Shown here in pieces: positions 4,344 to 12,458 of a stretch of DNA of 15,443 bases (position 1 is the first letter of the stretch; each line of letters opens with the position of its first letter). Below the pieces are notes generated by a model. That model had not been told where the DNA came from. It saw only the letters and a list, made by a program, of their open reading frames with translations, and made no database searches. The position numbers and the translations under genes were made by a program. This stretch comes from Bacteroidales bacterium (lineage in GTDB: Bacteria > Bacteroidota > Bacteroidia > Bacteroidales > UBA12077), in contig JASGMZ010000042.1 in NCBI GenBank assembly GCA_030156305.1, positions 1 through 15,443 of the forward strand, in the 5' to 3' direction.

Positions 4344-6932
4344 ATGAAATTTGACCAATTTACCATAAAATCACAAGAGGCTATTCAACAGGCATTTACT
4401 GTTGCCCAGGGATATCAGCACCAAGCCATTGAAAATGGACATTTGTTAAAAGGAATTTTATCACAGGGTGAGAGTATAACTAATTTTTTACTTAAAAAGT
4501 TGAATGTAAATCCTGTAAATTTTGAAAAAGTATTGGATAAGATCGTTGAATCTTATCCAAAAGTTTCAGGAGGAGAGCCGTATCTTTCAAAAGAAGCAAA
4601 CCAATCATTACAAAAAGCCATGAACATCTCAAAAGAAATGGGTGATCAGTTTGTTTCGATTGAACATATTTTATTGGGAATATTGCAGTCGGGTGATGCT
4701 GTTGCTCAGCTGATGAAAGATAATGGTATTAGGGAAAAAGATTTGAAAATTGCTATCCAGGATTTACGCAAAGGCTCAAAAGTAGATAGCCAAACGGCCG
4801 AAGATACTTATAATTCACTCAATCGGTTTGCGATTAATTTAATAGAACAAGCCAGGGCCGGTAAGTTAGACCCGGTGATTGGACGTGATGATGAGATTCG
4901 GCGGGTGCTTCAGATTCTTTCGCGGCGTACCAAAAATAATCCGATCTTAATTGGTGAGCCGGGAGTAGGTAAAACAGCTATTGCCGAAGGTATTGCTCAT
5001 CGTATTTTAAATGGGGATGTGCCCGAGAATTTGAAAAATAAACAAATTTTTGCACTCGATATGGGAGCGCTTATCGCTGGAGCAAAATATAAAGGCGAGT
5101 TCGAGGAACGCTTAAAATCGGTTATCAAAGAAGTAATTGCTTCTGATGGAGAGATTTTAATGTTTATCGACGAGATACACACCCTTGTTGGAGCAGGAAA
5201 GAGCGAAGGAGCAATGGATGCGGCTAATATTCTGAAACCAGCACTCGCAAAAGGAGATCTCAGAGCCATTGGTGCTACTACGCTAAACGAGTACCAGAAA
5301 TATTTTGAAAATGACAAAGCGCTCGAACGTCGATTCCAGAAAGTAATGATTAACGAGCCTGATACGTTAAGTGCTATTTCTATCTTACGCGGATTAAAAG
5401 ACCGGTATGAAACGCACCATAAGGTGCGTATTAAAGATGATGCACTAATTTCTGCGGTAGAGCTTTCACAGCGATATATTTCTGACCGGTTTTTGCCCGA
5501 TAAAGCTATTGACCTGATTGACGAGGCTGCCTCGAAGTTGCGTCTGGAGATGAACTCTGTTCCTGAAAGTATTGACGAAATTGAACGTAAAATTAAACAA
5601 CTGGAAATTGAGCGCGAAGCCATTAAGCGCGAAGGCGATAAAAAGAAAGTTAATGAACTGAGTGAGATTATAGCTAATCTATCCGATGAGCGTAACCAAA
5701 TGCGTTCAAAGTGGGAAAACGAAAAGTCTATTATTGGCCAGATACAAAAGAATAAAGAACTTATTGATCAATTTAAACTGGAAGCCGAACAGGCAGAACG
5801 TGATGGCGATTATGGCCGGGTAGCTGAAATCAGGTATGGAAAAATAAAAGAAGCAGATGCAAACGTTGAAAAGCTTAAAGAAGAGCTTATTCAGCATCAA
5901 AGCGAAACAGCTATGATTAAAGAGGAGGTTGAAAGTGAAGATATTGCTGAAATTGTGGCTAAATGGACAGGAATTCCTGTGAGTAAAATGCTTCAGAGCG
6001 AAAAAGAGAAATTATTAAAACTCGAAGATGAGTTACATAAGAGAGTTGTTGGCCAGGATGAAGCTATTGCTGCGGTTTCAGATGCTGTAAGGCGAAGCAG
6101 GGCAGGCCTGCAGGATGCTAAAAAGCCCATCGGTTCGTTTATATTTTTAGGAACTACCGGCGTGGGTAAAACAGAGCTGGCAAAAGCGTTAGCCGAATTT
6201 TTGTTTGATGATGAAAATATGATGACACGGATTGATATGTCCGAATACCAGGAAAGACATTCTGTTTCACGATTGGTAGGAGCACCTCCCGGTTATGTAG
6301 GATATGACGAAGGCGGACAATTAACCGAAGCTGTTCGGAGAAAACCTTACTCGGTTATCTTGTTGGATGAAATCGAAAAAGCGCATCCCGATGTCTTTAA
6401 TATTTTGTTACAAATGTTAGACGATGGCCGTTTAACGGATAATAAAGGGCGGTTGGTGAATTTTAAAAACACGATCATCATCATGACTTCTAATGTGGGT
6501 TCACACATTATCCAGGAAGATATTTCGAAATTAAATGATACAAATAGAAAAGACGTACTGGAAGAAACAAAACAAAAAGTGCTTGGAGTTTTAAAACAAT
6601 CTATCAGGCCCGAATTTATTAACCGTGTGGATGAGATTGTTATGTTTGCTCCGCTTACTGAGAAAGAAATAAATGATATCGTTAGATTACAATTTATAAT
6701 GATTCAAAAGATGTTAAAAGCACAAAATATCTCTATTGAAATTACTGATGAAGCAGTTGCCTGGATTGGAAAAGCCGGATTCGACCCGCATTATGGAGCA
6801 AGGCCGGTAAAACGGATTATTCAAAAGGAAATCCTGAATGAACTGTCGAAAAGAATTATTGCCAATACGATAGACAAGGATAAAAAGATTATTGTGGATA
6901 AATATGAGAAAGGTTTAGTTTTTCGTAATTAA
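4344..6932 (+). CDS. clpB: ATP-dependent chaperone ClpB
   Basis: Hexameric AAA+ disaggregase that pulls polypeptides out of aggregates together with DnaK/DnaJ/GrpE in the cytosol. The 862-residue length is typical. In order: N-terminal Clp repeat domain (1-145); first AAA+ module with Walker A GEPGVGKT (204-211) and Walker B with Asp276/Glu277 in MFIDEIHT; the coiled-coil middle domain, charge-rich, about 405-525; second AAA+ module with Walker A GTTGVGKT (603-610), pore loop GYVGYDEGG with Tyr651, and Walker B Asp675/Glu676 in LLDEIEKAH; then the C-terminal small domain with GARPVKR. The middle domain separates ClpB from ClpA and ClpC, and no ClpP-binding loop of ClpA/ClpX type was seen. All catalytic residues are intact. 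It is transcribed alone and ends in a strong terminator shared with the converging STAS gene. Confidence 0.98.
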   Translation: MKFDQFTIKSQEAIQQAFTVAQGYQHQAIENGHLLKGILSQGESITNFLLKKLNVNPVNFEKVLDKIVESYPKVSGGEPYLSKEANQSLQKAMNISKEMGDQFVSIEHILLGILQSGDAVAQLMKDNGIREKDLKIAIQDLRKGSKVDSQTAEDTYNSLNRFAINLIEQARAGKLDPVIGRDDEIRRVLQILSRRTKNNPILIGEPGVGKTAIAEGIAHRILNGDVPENLKNKQIFALDMGALIAGAKYKGEFEERLKSVIKEVIASDGEILMFIDEIHTLVGAGKSEGAMDAANILKPALAKGDLRAIGATTLNEYQKYFENDKALERRFQKVMINEPDTLSAISILRGLKDRYETHHKVRIKDDALISAVELSQRYISDRFLPDKAIDLIDEAASKLRLEMNSVPESIDEIERKIKQLEIEREAIKREGDKKKVNELSEIIANLSDERNQMRSKWENEKSIIGQIQKNKELIDQFKLEAEQAERDGDYGRVAEIRYGKIKEADANVEKLKEELIQHQSETAMIKEEVESEDIAEIVAKWTGIPVSKMLQSEKEKLLKLEDELHKRVVGQDEAIAAVSDAVRRSRAGLQDAKKPIGSFIFLGTTGVGKTELAKALAEFLFDDENMMTRIDMSEYQERHSVSRLVGAPPGYVGYDEGGQLTEAVRRKPYSVILLDEIEKAHPDVFNILLQMLDDGRLTDNKGRLVNFKNTIIIMTSNVGSHIIQEDISKLNDTNRKDVLEETKQKVLGVLKQSIRPEFINRVDEIVMFAPLTEKEINDIVRLQFIMIQKMLKAQNISIEITDEAVAWIGKAGFDPHYGARPVKRIIQKEILNELSKRIIANTIDKDKKIIVDKYEKGLVFRN

Positions 6933-6934
6933 TG

Positions 6935-6966
6935 AAGAAAGCCCGGATTTTTTTCCGGGCTTTCTT
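6935..6966. terminator. Bidirectional terminator between clpB and the STAS gene
   Basis: A perfect 12-bp stem, AAGAAAGCCCGG (6935-6946) with its complement (6955-6966), and an 8-nt loop made mostly of T. A-rich and T-rich sequence on the two sides lets it act for both converging transcripts. Its right edge touches the stop codon of the STAS gene (6966-6968). Confidence 0.9.
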
Positions 6967-7304
6967 TATTCAAATGAGTTTAAGCATTCATCAATATTGT
7001 CACAAATATCAAAAACATTATGTAATTGAAGCAATTTAACCAGTTCCATTACATCCGGTGATACGTTGCAAATTTTAAACTGGCTATCGTTGTTTTTTGC
7101 ATTTCTTAAAATTGAAAGTAATGCACCAAAACCAGAACTGTCTACATATTCTATTCCATCAAGATTTAATATCAGCTTTGTATTGGCTTTTGTTAAATAT
7201 TGAGCTACTTCTTCCTTTAGAGTCTGTGCAATTAAGATATTTAATTTATTAATATTGTCAAAAGATAATATCTCAACGCCATTTTTGGTTTCGTTTTTTA
7301 ACAT
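6966..7304 (-). CDS. STAS domain protein, anti-sigma factor antagonist type
   Basis: Single-domain STAS protein of 112 residues, similar in layout to SpoIIAA/RsbV. In that family the unphosphorylated form binds a partner-switching kinase (or another target) and phosphorylation of a conserved Ser releases it. The phosphoacceptor is seen in the YVDSSGFGALLS motif, where the first Ser (Ser56) matches SpoIIAA Ser58. The preceding strand LILNLDGIEYVD and the later strand SQFKICNVSP agree with the fold. No anti-sigma kinase (SpoIIAB/RsbW type), PP2C phosphatase or sigma factor is nearby. It lies 25 nt downstream of the Hpt gene on the same strand and is probably co-transcribed with it. Such orphan STAS proteins are common in Bacteroidota; the target here is unknown. 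Confidence 0.9.
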   Translation of the reverse strand: MLKNETKNGVEILSFDNINKLNILIAQTLKEEVAQYLTKANTKLILNLDGIEYVDSSGFGALLSILRNAKNNDSQFKICNVSPDVMELVKLLQLHNVFDICDNIDECLNSFE

Positions 7305-7329
7305 AGATTCCGGTTTTATAGTTAATATT

Positions 7330-7689
7330 CTAAATTATCTTATTTTGTATTAATTTTAGTTCATGAATTGCAATGTCGCTTTGACTTACAAAGTTAGCAA
7401 TTATTTCCTGATATTCATGAATATTTTTCTCTTCTTTAGCATTTTCTTCTAATTTTTTAAGCTCAGCAGCAAGCTTTTCCATACCAACCATAAGGATTGC
7501 AGATTTTGCTTTGTGTGCTGTTCTCGCTAAATTATACCAATCTTTTTTATTATACAAATGATGTAGCATTTTTTGATATTCAGGAACTTGTTCAAAAAAC
7601 ATTTCTATTAATTCGAGAATAAACGTATTATCACCATTACTTATGGATTTTAAATAGGAAAGATTGATTAATTTATTCTCTTGTTTCAT
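7330..7689 (-). CDS. Stand-alone Hpt domain phosphotransfer protein
   Basis: Histidine phosphotransfer protein of 119 residues that would shuttle a phosphoryl group between receiver domains of hybrid kinases and response regulators. The four-helix-bundle pattern is clear, and the phosphoacceptor is His59 in ARTAHKAKSAILMVG. The usual glycine after the acceptor motif (HxLKG-type) is replaced by Ala/Ser, giving HKAKSA, which occurs in Bacteroidota Hpt proteins as far as I recall. No signal peptide or membrane segment is present, so it is cytosolic. No histidine kinase or receiver protein is encoded in the window, so the partners are elsewhere. The gene precedes the STAS gene by 25 nt, and the divergent TPR gene starts about 180 bp away on the other strand. 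Confidence 0.88.
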   Translation of the reverse strand: MKQENKLINLSYLKSISNGDNTFILELIEMFFEQVPEYQKMLHHLYNKKDWYNLARTAHKAKSAILMVGMEKLAAELKKLEENAKEEKNIHEYQEIIANFVSQSDIAIHELKLIQNKII

Positions 7690-7870
7690 ATTTTTTATCT
7701 AAATTGCTTCTTTAAGTATAGTTTTACTAAGTTATAAAATTAATAAAATAGTTTATAGTGTTTCGAAATTAATTTTTTTATTTTTACTTTACATTTTATA
7801 AATATTTTTTTAATTAAAAATCAATCGAGAATTTATTTAAATATTGCTAATGCAAATTAACCTAATTAAT

Positions 7871-8911
7871 ATGAAAAAAACCATTCTTTTACTATGTTTA
7901 TTCGCTTTATTCGTAAGTGCAGCAGCGCAAAACGAACAAGCTTTAAAAGAGTTGGAAAAAAAGTCACGTTTAGTCTATAACGAAGGAGTGAGGCTTGCAG
8001 CCGATGGCAAGTATACTGATGCTCATACAAAATTTGATGAAAGTTTGTTTATCCAACCCGAGTTTGCATTACCCTATATTGAAAGGGCTAAAATAAAAAT
8101 TCTTAACAAAGAATATGATTTAGCTGTGGATGATGTTGCAAGAGCAATTGCTGCTGATGAAGAGGCTGCAGAAGCTTTTTATTTAAGAGGGTATCTCCAT
8201 ATTTTAATGAATAATTATCAGGAGGCTTTAACCGATTTTACTCGTGCAATTCAAAATGGATTATCAGAAAATAAAGTTTATTATTTTAGAGGGTTGATGA
8301 ATTTTAAATTGAAGGATTATAATAGTGCATTAATTGATTTTACCATGGCTATTGATAAAAAGTATGATTTTGCTTATGCTTTTAATGAAAGAGCCAGCAC
8401 CAAAAAAATGCTTGGGGATTATCATGGTGCAATACATGATTACAACCAGGCCCTTGCCTATGATTCTACTATTATAAATGCCTATGATAACCGGGCTTCT
8501 TGTAAAATTAAAACAGGAGATTTTCAAGGAGCTATCGATGATTATACACAAGCCATAAAAAAAGATCCACAATTTTATATTGCCTACAATAATAGAGGTA
8601 ATGCATATTTTCAGATGGCCGAATATGAAAAAGCATTAAATGATTTTTCTAAAGTAATTGAAATAAAAAAGGATTATGCTCCAGGATATAATAATGCTGC
8701 CATAACAAAAATAAAACTTGAAAATTATTTAGGTGCTGTTAATGATTTAGATAAGGCTATAGAACTCGATAATGAATATGGCGAAGCTTACTTAAACAGG
8801 GGGTATGCCAAAGAGTTTTTGGGAAAGTTTGAAGCCGCCTGTAGTGATTGGAGAAAAGCTAAAGAACTGGGAATTGAAGAAGCTGAGAAATATATTTCTG
8901 AATGTGAATAA
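7871..8911 (+). CDS. Exported TPR repeat protein
   Basis: Protein of 346 residues built almost wholly of tetratricopeptide repeats, probably a periplasmic or surface protein-interaction scaffold. I choose the ATG at 7871 because the product then starts with a clean type I signal peptide (MKKTILLLCLFALFVSAAAQ); an ATG at 7850 and a TTG at 7844 in the same frame would put extra residues before it. About nine repeats follow at 34-residue spacing, each recognisable from blocks such as YFRGLMNFKLKDYNSALIDF, AYDNRASCKIKTGDFQGAI and AYNNRGNAYFQMAEYEKAL. No catalytic domain is present. The next gene, 15 nt downstream, also has N-terminal TPRs, so the two are likely one operon serving one envelope complex. 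The exact role is not known. Confidence 0.88.
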   Translation: MKKTILLLCLFALFVSAAAQNEQALKELEKKSRLVYNEGVRLAADGKYTDAHTKFDESLFIQPEFALPYIERAKIKILNKEYDLAVDDVARAIAADEEAAEAFYLRGYLHILMNNYQEALTDFTRAIQNGLSENKVYYFRGLMNFKLKDYNSALIDFTMAIDKKYDFAYAFNERASTKKMLGDYHGAIHDYNQALAYDSTIINAYDNRASCKIKTGDFQGAIDDYTQAIKKDPQFYIAYNNRGNAYFQMAEYEKALNDFSKVIEIKKDYAPGYNNAAITKIKLENYLGAVNDLDKAIELDNEYGEAYLNRGYAKEFLGKFEAACSDWRKAKELGIEEAEKYISECE

Positions 8912-8926
8912 TAAATATTACGCAAA

Positions 8927-10999
8927 ATGAAAATTTTAAAACCAATTATACTAACATTGATACTTGTAACACATACAAGCCTGATTATTTTAGCTCAGGA
9001 AAATGTTAAAATTAAAAAGAAAGATTTTATCATTGAATATAAAGAAGTAGGTTTTAAAGATGCCTGGAAAGAAGTAAAAGCTGGAGAAAAACTTTTTTCA
9101 GCTGGATTGGGTACATACCCAAAAGCCCTTGAACATTATTTACGAGCTTACAAATACAATAGTGAATGTGCTAAATTAAACTATAAAATTGGGGTATGTT
9201 ATCTTTCTACCAATGAATTTTATAAAGCTACTGACTTTTTAGAAAAATCATATCTTAAGGATGAAAATGTTACAGACGATATCCATTTTATGATGGGCAG
9301 AGCGTATCATTTAAATTTAAATTTTGACCAGGCTATTGACAATTATAAAGCTTACTATAGCTCTTTCTCTGTTGAAGAACTTGAGCATCTTGAGGTAAAT
9401 ATCGACAAATATATTAAAGAATGTAAGTACGGTAAAGAATTGGTAAATAATCCAGTTCGTGTTATTATTAATAATCTCGGATCACGTGTTAATTCTGAAT
9501 ATGACGATTACAATCCAGTATTACATCCTTCCCAGGATTTATTATACTTCACCTCCCGAAGAGAAACTGATAAAAATAAACGTCTTGACATAGATAATAA
9601 ATTTATTGAAAATGTATTTTTTTCAGATCAGGCTGGTGAACTTTGGAGAAAACCAAAATTGCTTGAAAATAAGCTCGAATCAAAAAACAATGAGTCTGTT
9701 TTGTTATTTTCCAACGATGGAAATGAAATTTATTTATACAATGGAAAGAAAAACGGAGGAGAAATACTAATTAGTGAACTGAAAAATGATAAGTGGAAAT
9801 CTCCAAAAACATTAAAAGGAAAAGTTTCATCTAAATACAAAGAAACAACTATTGCATTAAGTCCTGATGAAACTGAAATGATTTTTGTGTCAAACCAGGA
9901 GGGAACGATAGGCGGAATGGATTTATTTTACAGTAAACTCGACGAAAAAGGAAAGTGGGCAGAACCCATTAATTTAGGAGCAGCTATAAATACTCCTTAT
10001 GATGAAGAAGGAGTCTATTGGCATCCAAAAGAAGATAAAGTATATTTTAGCTCAAAAGGACATAACTCAATGGGTGGATTTGATGTATTTGTTATGGAAC
10101 GTGATGTGGATAAAATGTGGTCTAATCCCCAAAACTTAGGATACCCTATTAATACTCCTAATGATGATTTATTCCTTAAGATGGACGAAAATAATAAACA
10201 AGCCTATTACTCTTCTGTTCGCCAAAATGGAAATGGAGGTTTTGATCTTTATAAAATTATATTCCTGGGTGAAGAGAAAGAGCTAAAAGTAACTACTGAT
10301 GATATTCACCTGGCATGGGAATACAAACCAGTTGATGATTTGTTTTATATCACTCCCCAAGAATTGAAAGTTGATACGGCCTTGTTTATGGTTGGTATGA
10401 TTACCGATTCAAAGCTAGGAACACCTATTCAGGCTAAAGTAGAAGTAATTGATACAGAGCTGAGTAAGGTAGTTGCTACTGGACTCTCAGATACCTTAGG
10501 AAATTATAAAATTCGTATCCCTAAGAAAAAAGATTATGGAGTTGAGGTTACAGCCAAAAATTATTTATTTTATGTAACCATTGTTAATTTATCTGATAAG
10601 CAAGTTGTTGACAGTAAAATTCAAGCTAATTTTCAATTGGACAAAATTGACGTTGGCGCAAAAATGGTACTTAAAAATATTTTCTTCGAAACCAATAAGG
10701 CAAACTTAAAACCTGAATCAACAGCCGAATTAGAAAGAGTAGCAACATTACTAAAAGAAAACCCGGGAATTCGTCTGGAAATTTCCGGACATACTGATAA
10801 TGTTGGCTCTTATAGAGCCAATCAGAGATTATCCGAAGCAAGAGCTAAAAGTGTAGTCGATTATTTAATTAATCAGGGTGTAGATAAATCAAGACTTGAA
10901 TATAAAGGGTATTCATTTACACAACCCGTTGCTGATAACAATACAGCAGAAGGAAGGGCACAGAACCGTAGAGTAGAATTTAAGGTGTTAAGTAAATAA
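8927..10999 (+). CDS. OmpA family protein with TPR, PD40 propeller and CRD domains (PorE-like architecture)
   Basis: Envelope protein of 690 residues expected to sit in the periplasm with peptidoglycan bound through its C-terminus. It has a signal peptide (1-24, ending IILAQ). A TPR region (about 50-150) comes next, followed by WD40-like PD40 blades (about 195-440, with repeats like LHPSQDLLYFTSRR, LSPDETEMIFVSN and HPKEDKVYFSSKG). Then come a carboxypeptidase-regulatory-like beta domain (about 486-560) and an OmpA C-terminal domain (about 575-690). In the latter, Asp624 in SGHTDNVG and Arg639 in NQRLSEARA have the 15-residue spacing of the diaminopimelate-binding pair. This domain order is that of PorE of the type IX secretion system in Porphyromonas, but PorE is a lipoprotein and this protein lacks a lipobox. 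The architecture also occurs in many paralogues, so a secretion role is only a possibility. Confidence 0.9.
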   Translation: MKILKPIILTLILVTHTSLIILAQENVKIKKKDFIIEYKEVGFKDAWKEVKAGEKLFSAGLGTYPKALEHYLRAYKYNSECAKLNYKIGVCYLSTNEFYKATDFLEKSYLKDENVTDDIHFMMGRAYHLNLNFDQAIDNYKAYYSSFSVEELEHLEVNIDKYIKECKYGKELVNNPVRVIINNLGSRVNSEYDDYNPVLHPSQDLLYFTSRRETDKNKRLDIDNKFIENVFFSDQAGELWRKPKLLENKLESKNNESVLLFSNDGNEIYLYNGKKNGGEILISELKNDKWKSPKTLKGKVSSKYKETTIALSPDETEMIFVSNQEGTIGGMDLFYSKLDEKGKWAEPINLGAAINTPYDEEGVYWHPKEDKVYFSSKGHNSMGGFDVFVMERDVDKMWSNPQNLGYPINTPNDDLFLKMDENNKQAYYSSVRQNGNGGFDLYKIIFLGEEKELKVTTDDIHLAWEYKPVDDLFYITPQELKVDTALFMVGMITDSKLGTPIQAKVEVIDTELSKVVATGLSDTLGNYKIRIPKKKDYGVEVTAKNYLFYVTIVNLSDKQVVDSKIQANFQLDKIDVGAKMVLKNIFFETNKANLKPESTAELERVATLLKENPGIRLEISGHTDNVGSYRANQRLSEARAKSVVDYLINQGVDKSRLEYKGYSFTQPVADNNTAEGRAQNRRVEFKVLSK

Positions 11000-11027
11000 C
11001 CCACAACAAATATTTTTTATTAAAAGT

Positions 11028-11055
11028 AAAGGATGATTATTCAAAATCATCCTTT
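11028..11055 (+). terminator. Intrinsic terminator after the OmpA family gene
   Basis: A perfect 10-bp stem, AAAGGATGAT (11028-11037) with ATCATCCTTT (11046-11055), an 8-nt loop, and a T-rich tail. It lies 28 bp past the stop codon and closes the TPR/OmpA transcription unit. Confidence 0.85.
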
Positions 11056-11084
11056 TGCTTTTTGCCATATCATTAATTTTATGA

Positions 11085-11136
11085 AACATCCATGCACTGA
11101 AGTTCACAAAAATGGAATGAATATAACATGGATGTT
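11085..11136. repeat. Inverted repeat between terminator and gcvT promoter
   Basis: AACATCCATG (11085-11094) is perfectly complementary to CATGGATGTT (11127-11136) across a 32-nt spacer. It lies upstream of the likely gcvT promoter, so it is not part of the leader mRNA. It does not match the glycine riboswitch pattern I know. It may be a regulator site or a remnant of a small mobile repeat. Confidence 0.45.
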
Positions 11137-11186
11137 CCACTAGGCCAATTAATGAACTAAAATATATTCTTATGAATAAATTTTTA

Positions 11187-11194
11187 TAGCTTTG
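11187..11194 (+). promoter_or_regulatory. Putative -7 promoter box of gcvT
   Basis: TAGCTTTG matches the Bacteroidota -7 consensus TAnnTTTG completely and lies 42 bp before the gcvT start. No good -33 TTG was seen at the normal distance, so the call stays moderate. Confidence 0.5.
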
Positions 11195-11236
11195 TGACAA
11201 GTAAAATAATATAATTATAAAATAAAAATACATACA

Positions 11237-12340
11237 ATGAAAAATACAGCATTCACAAAGTTTCATCTTGAACTGGGAGCAAAGATGCATCCTTTTGCAG
11301 GATATAATATGCCCATAGAATACTCTGGAATTAACGAAGAGCATATTACTGTTCGTGAAAAAGTTGGTGTTTTTGATGTATCCCATATGGGCGAATTTTG
11401 GATAAAAGGGCCAAAAGCTTTCGATCTGGTTCAGAGAATTACATCAAACAATGTTGCCGGTTTGTACGAAGGTAAAGTTCAATACTCTTGTTTGCCTAAC
11501 GGAAAAGGAGGTATTGTTGATGATCTGTTGGTTTATATGTTTGATAAAGAAACCTATTTGTTGGTTGTTAATGCAGCAAATATTGATAAAGACTGGGCTT
11601 GGGTAACAAAACAAGCTAAAGAAATGGGCCTTGAAATTGGAAAAGAAGTTTACAATGCTTCTGATGAAATTGCTCAACTTGCTATTCAAGGGCCACTGGC
11701 TTTAAAAGCTATGCAAAAACTCACTTCTGAGAATGTAGTGGATATGGAATTTTACACCTTTAAAAAAATTGAATTTGCTGGAATTAAGGAAGTAATCTTT
11801 TCTACAACAGGTTATACCGGAGCAGGAGGTTGTGAGATTTATGTTGCCAACGAAGAGGCTGATAAATTATGGAAAGCTGTTTTTGAAGCAGGAGAAGAAT
11901 TTGGGATTAAGCCTATTGGACTAGGAGCTCGTGACACCCTTAGACTAGAATCCGGATTTTGTTTATATGGTAATGATATCGATGATACTACATCGGCTAT
12001 TGAAGCAGGTTTAGGGTGGATCACTAAGTTTGTTGATGGGAATGATTTTATTGGCCGCGATAAATGGCAAAAACAAAAAGAAGAAGGTGTGGAAAAACGC
12101 TTAAAAGGATTTATTATGGAAGATCGTGGAATTCCACGCCAGCATTATAAAGTTGTCGATGCCGAAGGAAACGAGATTGGTGAAGTAACCTCTGGTACCA
12201 TGTCGCCAATGATTAAAAAAGGAATTGGCATGGCTTACTTGAAAAAAGGATTCTGGAAAGCCGGCACCGAAATTTTTATTGAAGTAAGAAATAAAAAACT
12301 GAAAGCAATAGTGGCCAAACCACCCTTTCATTTGAGTTAA
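11237..12340 (+). CDS. gcvT: Glycine cleavage system T protein (aminomethyltransferase)
   Basis: Takes the aminomethyl group from the lipoyl arm of the H protein, releases ammonia and forms 5,10-methylenetetrahydrofolate. This is the T step of the cytosolic glycine cleavage complex. The 367-residue length is normal. Landmarks: FAGYNMPIEY near residue 20, FDVSHMGE, and the GGIVDDLLVY block, whose Asp96 corresponds to the catalytic Asp of bacterial GcvT. TGYTGAGGCEIY follows at 191-202 with Glu200, and LGARDTLRLESG at 229-240. In the TGYTGE motif of E. coli and human enzymes the final Glu is Ala here (residue 196), which I believe is usual in this phylum. The start ATG follows a leader of roughly 35 nt. 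It stands alone: gcvH and gcvP are not in the window, and a terminator follows directly. Confidence 0.97.
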   Translation: MKNTAFTKFHLELGAKMHPFAGYNMPIEYSGINEEHITVREKVGVFDVSHMGEFWIKGPKAFDLVQRITSNNVAGLYEGKVQYSCLPNGKGGIVDDLLVYMFDKETYLLVVNAANIDKDWAWVTKQAKEMGLEIGKEVYNASDEIAQLAIQGPLALKAMQKLTSENVVDMEFYTFKKIEFAGIKEVIFSTTGYTGAGGCEIYVANEEADKLWKAVFEAGEEFGIKPIGLGARDTLRLESGFCLYGNDIDDTTSAIEAGLGWITKFVDGNDFIGRDKWQKQKEEGVEKRLKGFIMEDRGIPRQHYKVVDAEGNEIGEVTSGTMSPMIKKGIGMAYLKKGFWKAGTEIFIEVRNKKLKAIVAKPPFHLS

Positions 12341-12370
12341 TAAGAAAATCGTTAAAATAATATACTTTCT

Positions 12371-12397
12371 ACCCTGCTTTTCGAAGCAGGGTTTTTT
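12371..12397 (+). terminator. Intrinsic terminator after gcvT
   Basis: A perfect 9-bp stem, ACCCTGCTT (12371-12379) with AAGCAGGGT (12384-12392), closes a stabilising TTCG tetraloop and is followed by a run of T. Confidence 0.93.
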
Positions 12398-12458
12398 GTT
12401 AATTTTTTGGTAATATCATAATAATTGCTTATTATATATCAGTAAAAATATAAAAACG

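Noticed and set aside
4997..5623. A 208-residue leftward open frame inside clpB
   Set aside because: It is Ser/Arg/Ile-rich in the manner of a complementary-strand shadow, fully inside the conserved ClpB coding region, with no motif.
11000..11236. Glycine riboswitch upstream of gcvT
   Set aside because: The likely -7 box at 11187-11194 leaves a leader of about 35 nt, too short for the aptamer, and no glycine aptamer core pattern was seen.
10988..11386. A 132-residue leftward open frame across the OmpA-gcvT gap
   Set aside because: It overlaps the start of gcvT and both intergenic inverted repeats and has low-complexity content without recognisable features.
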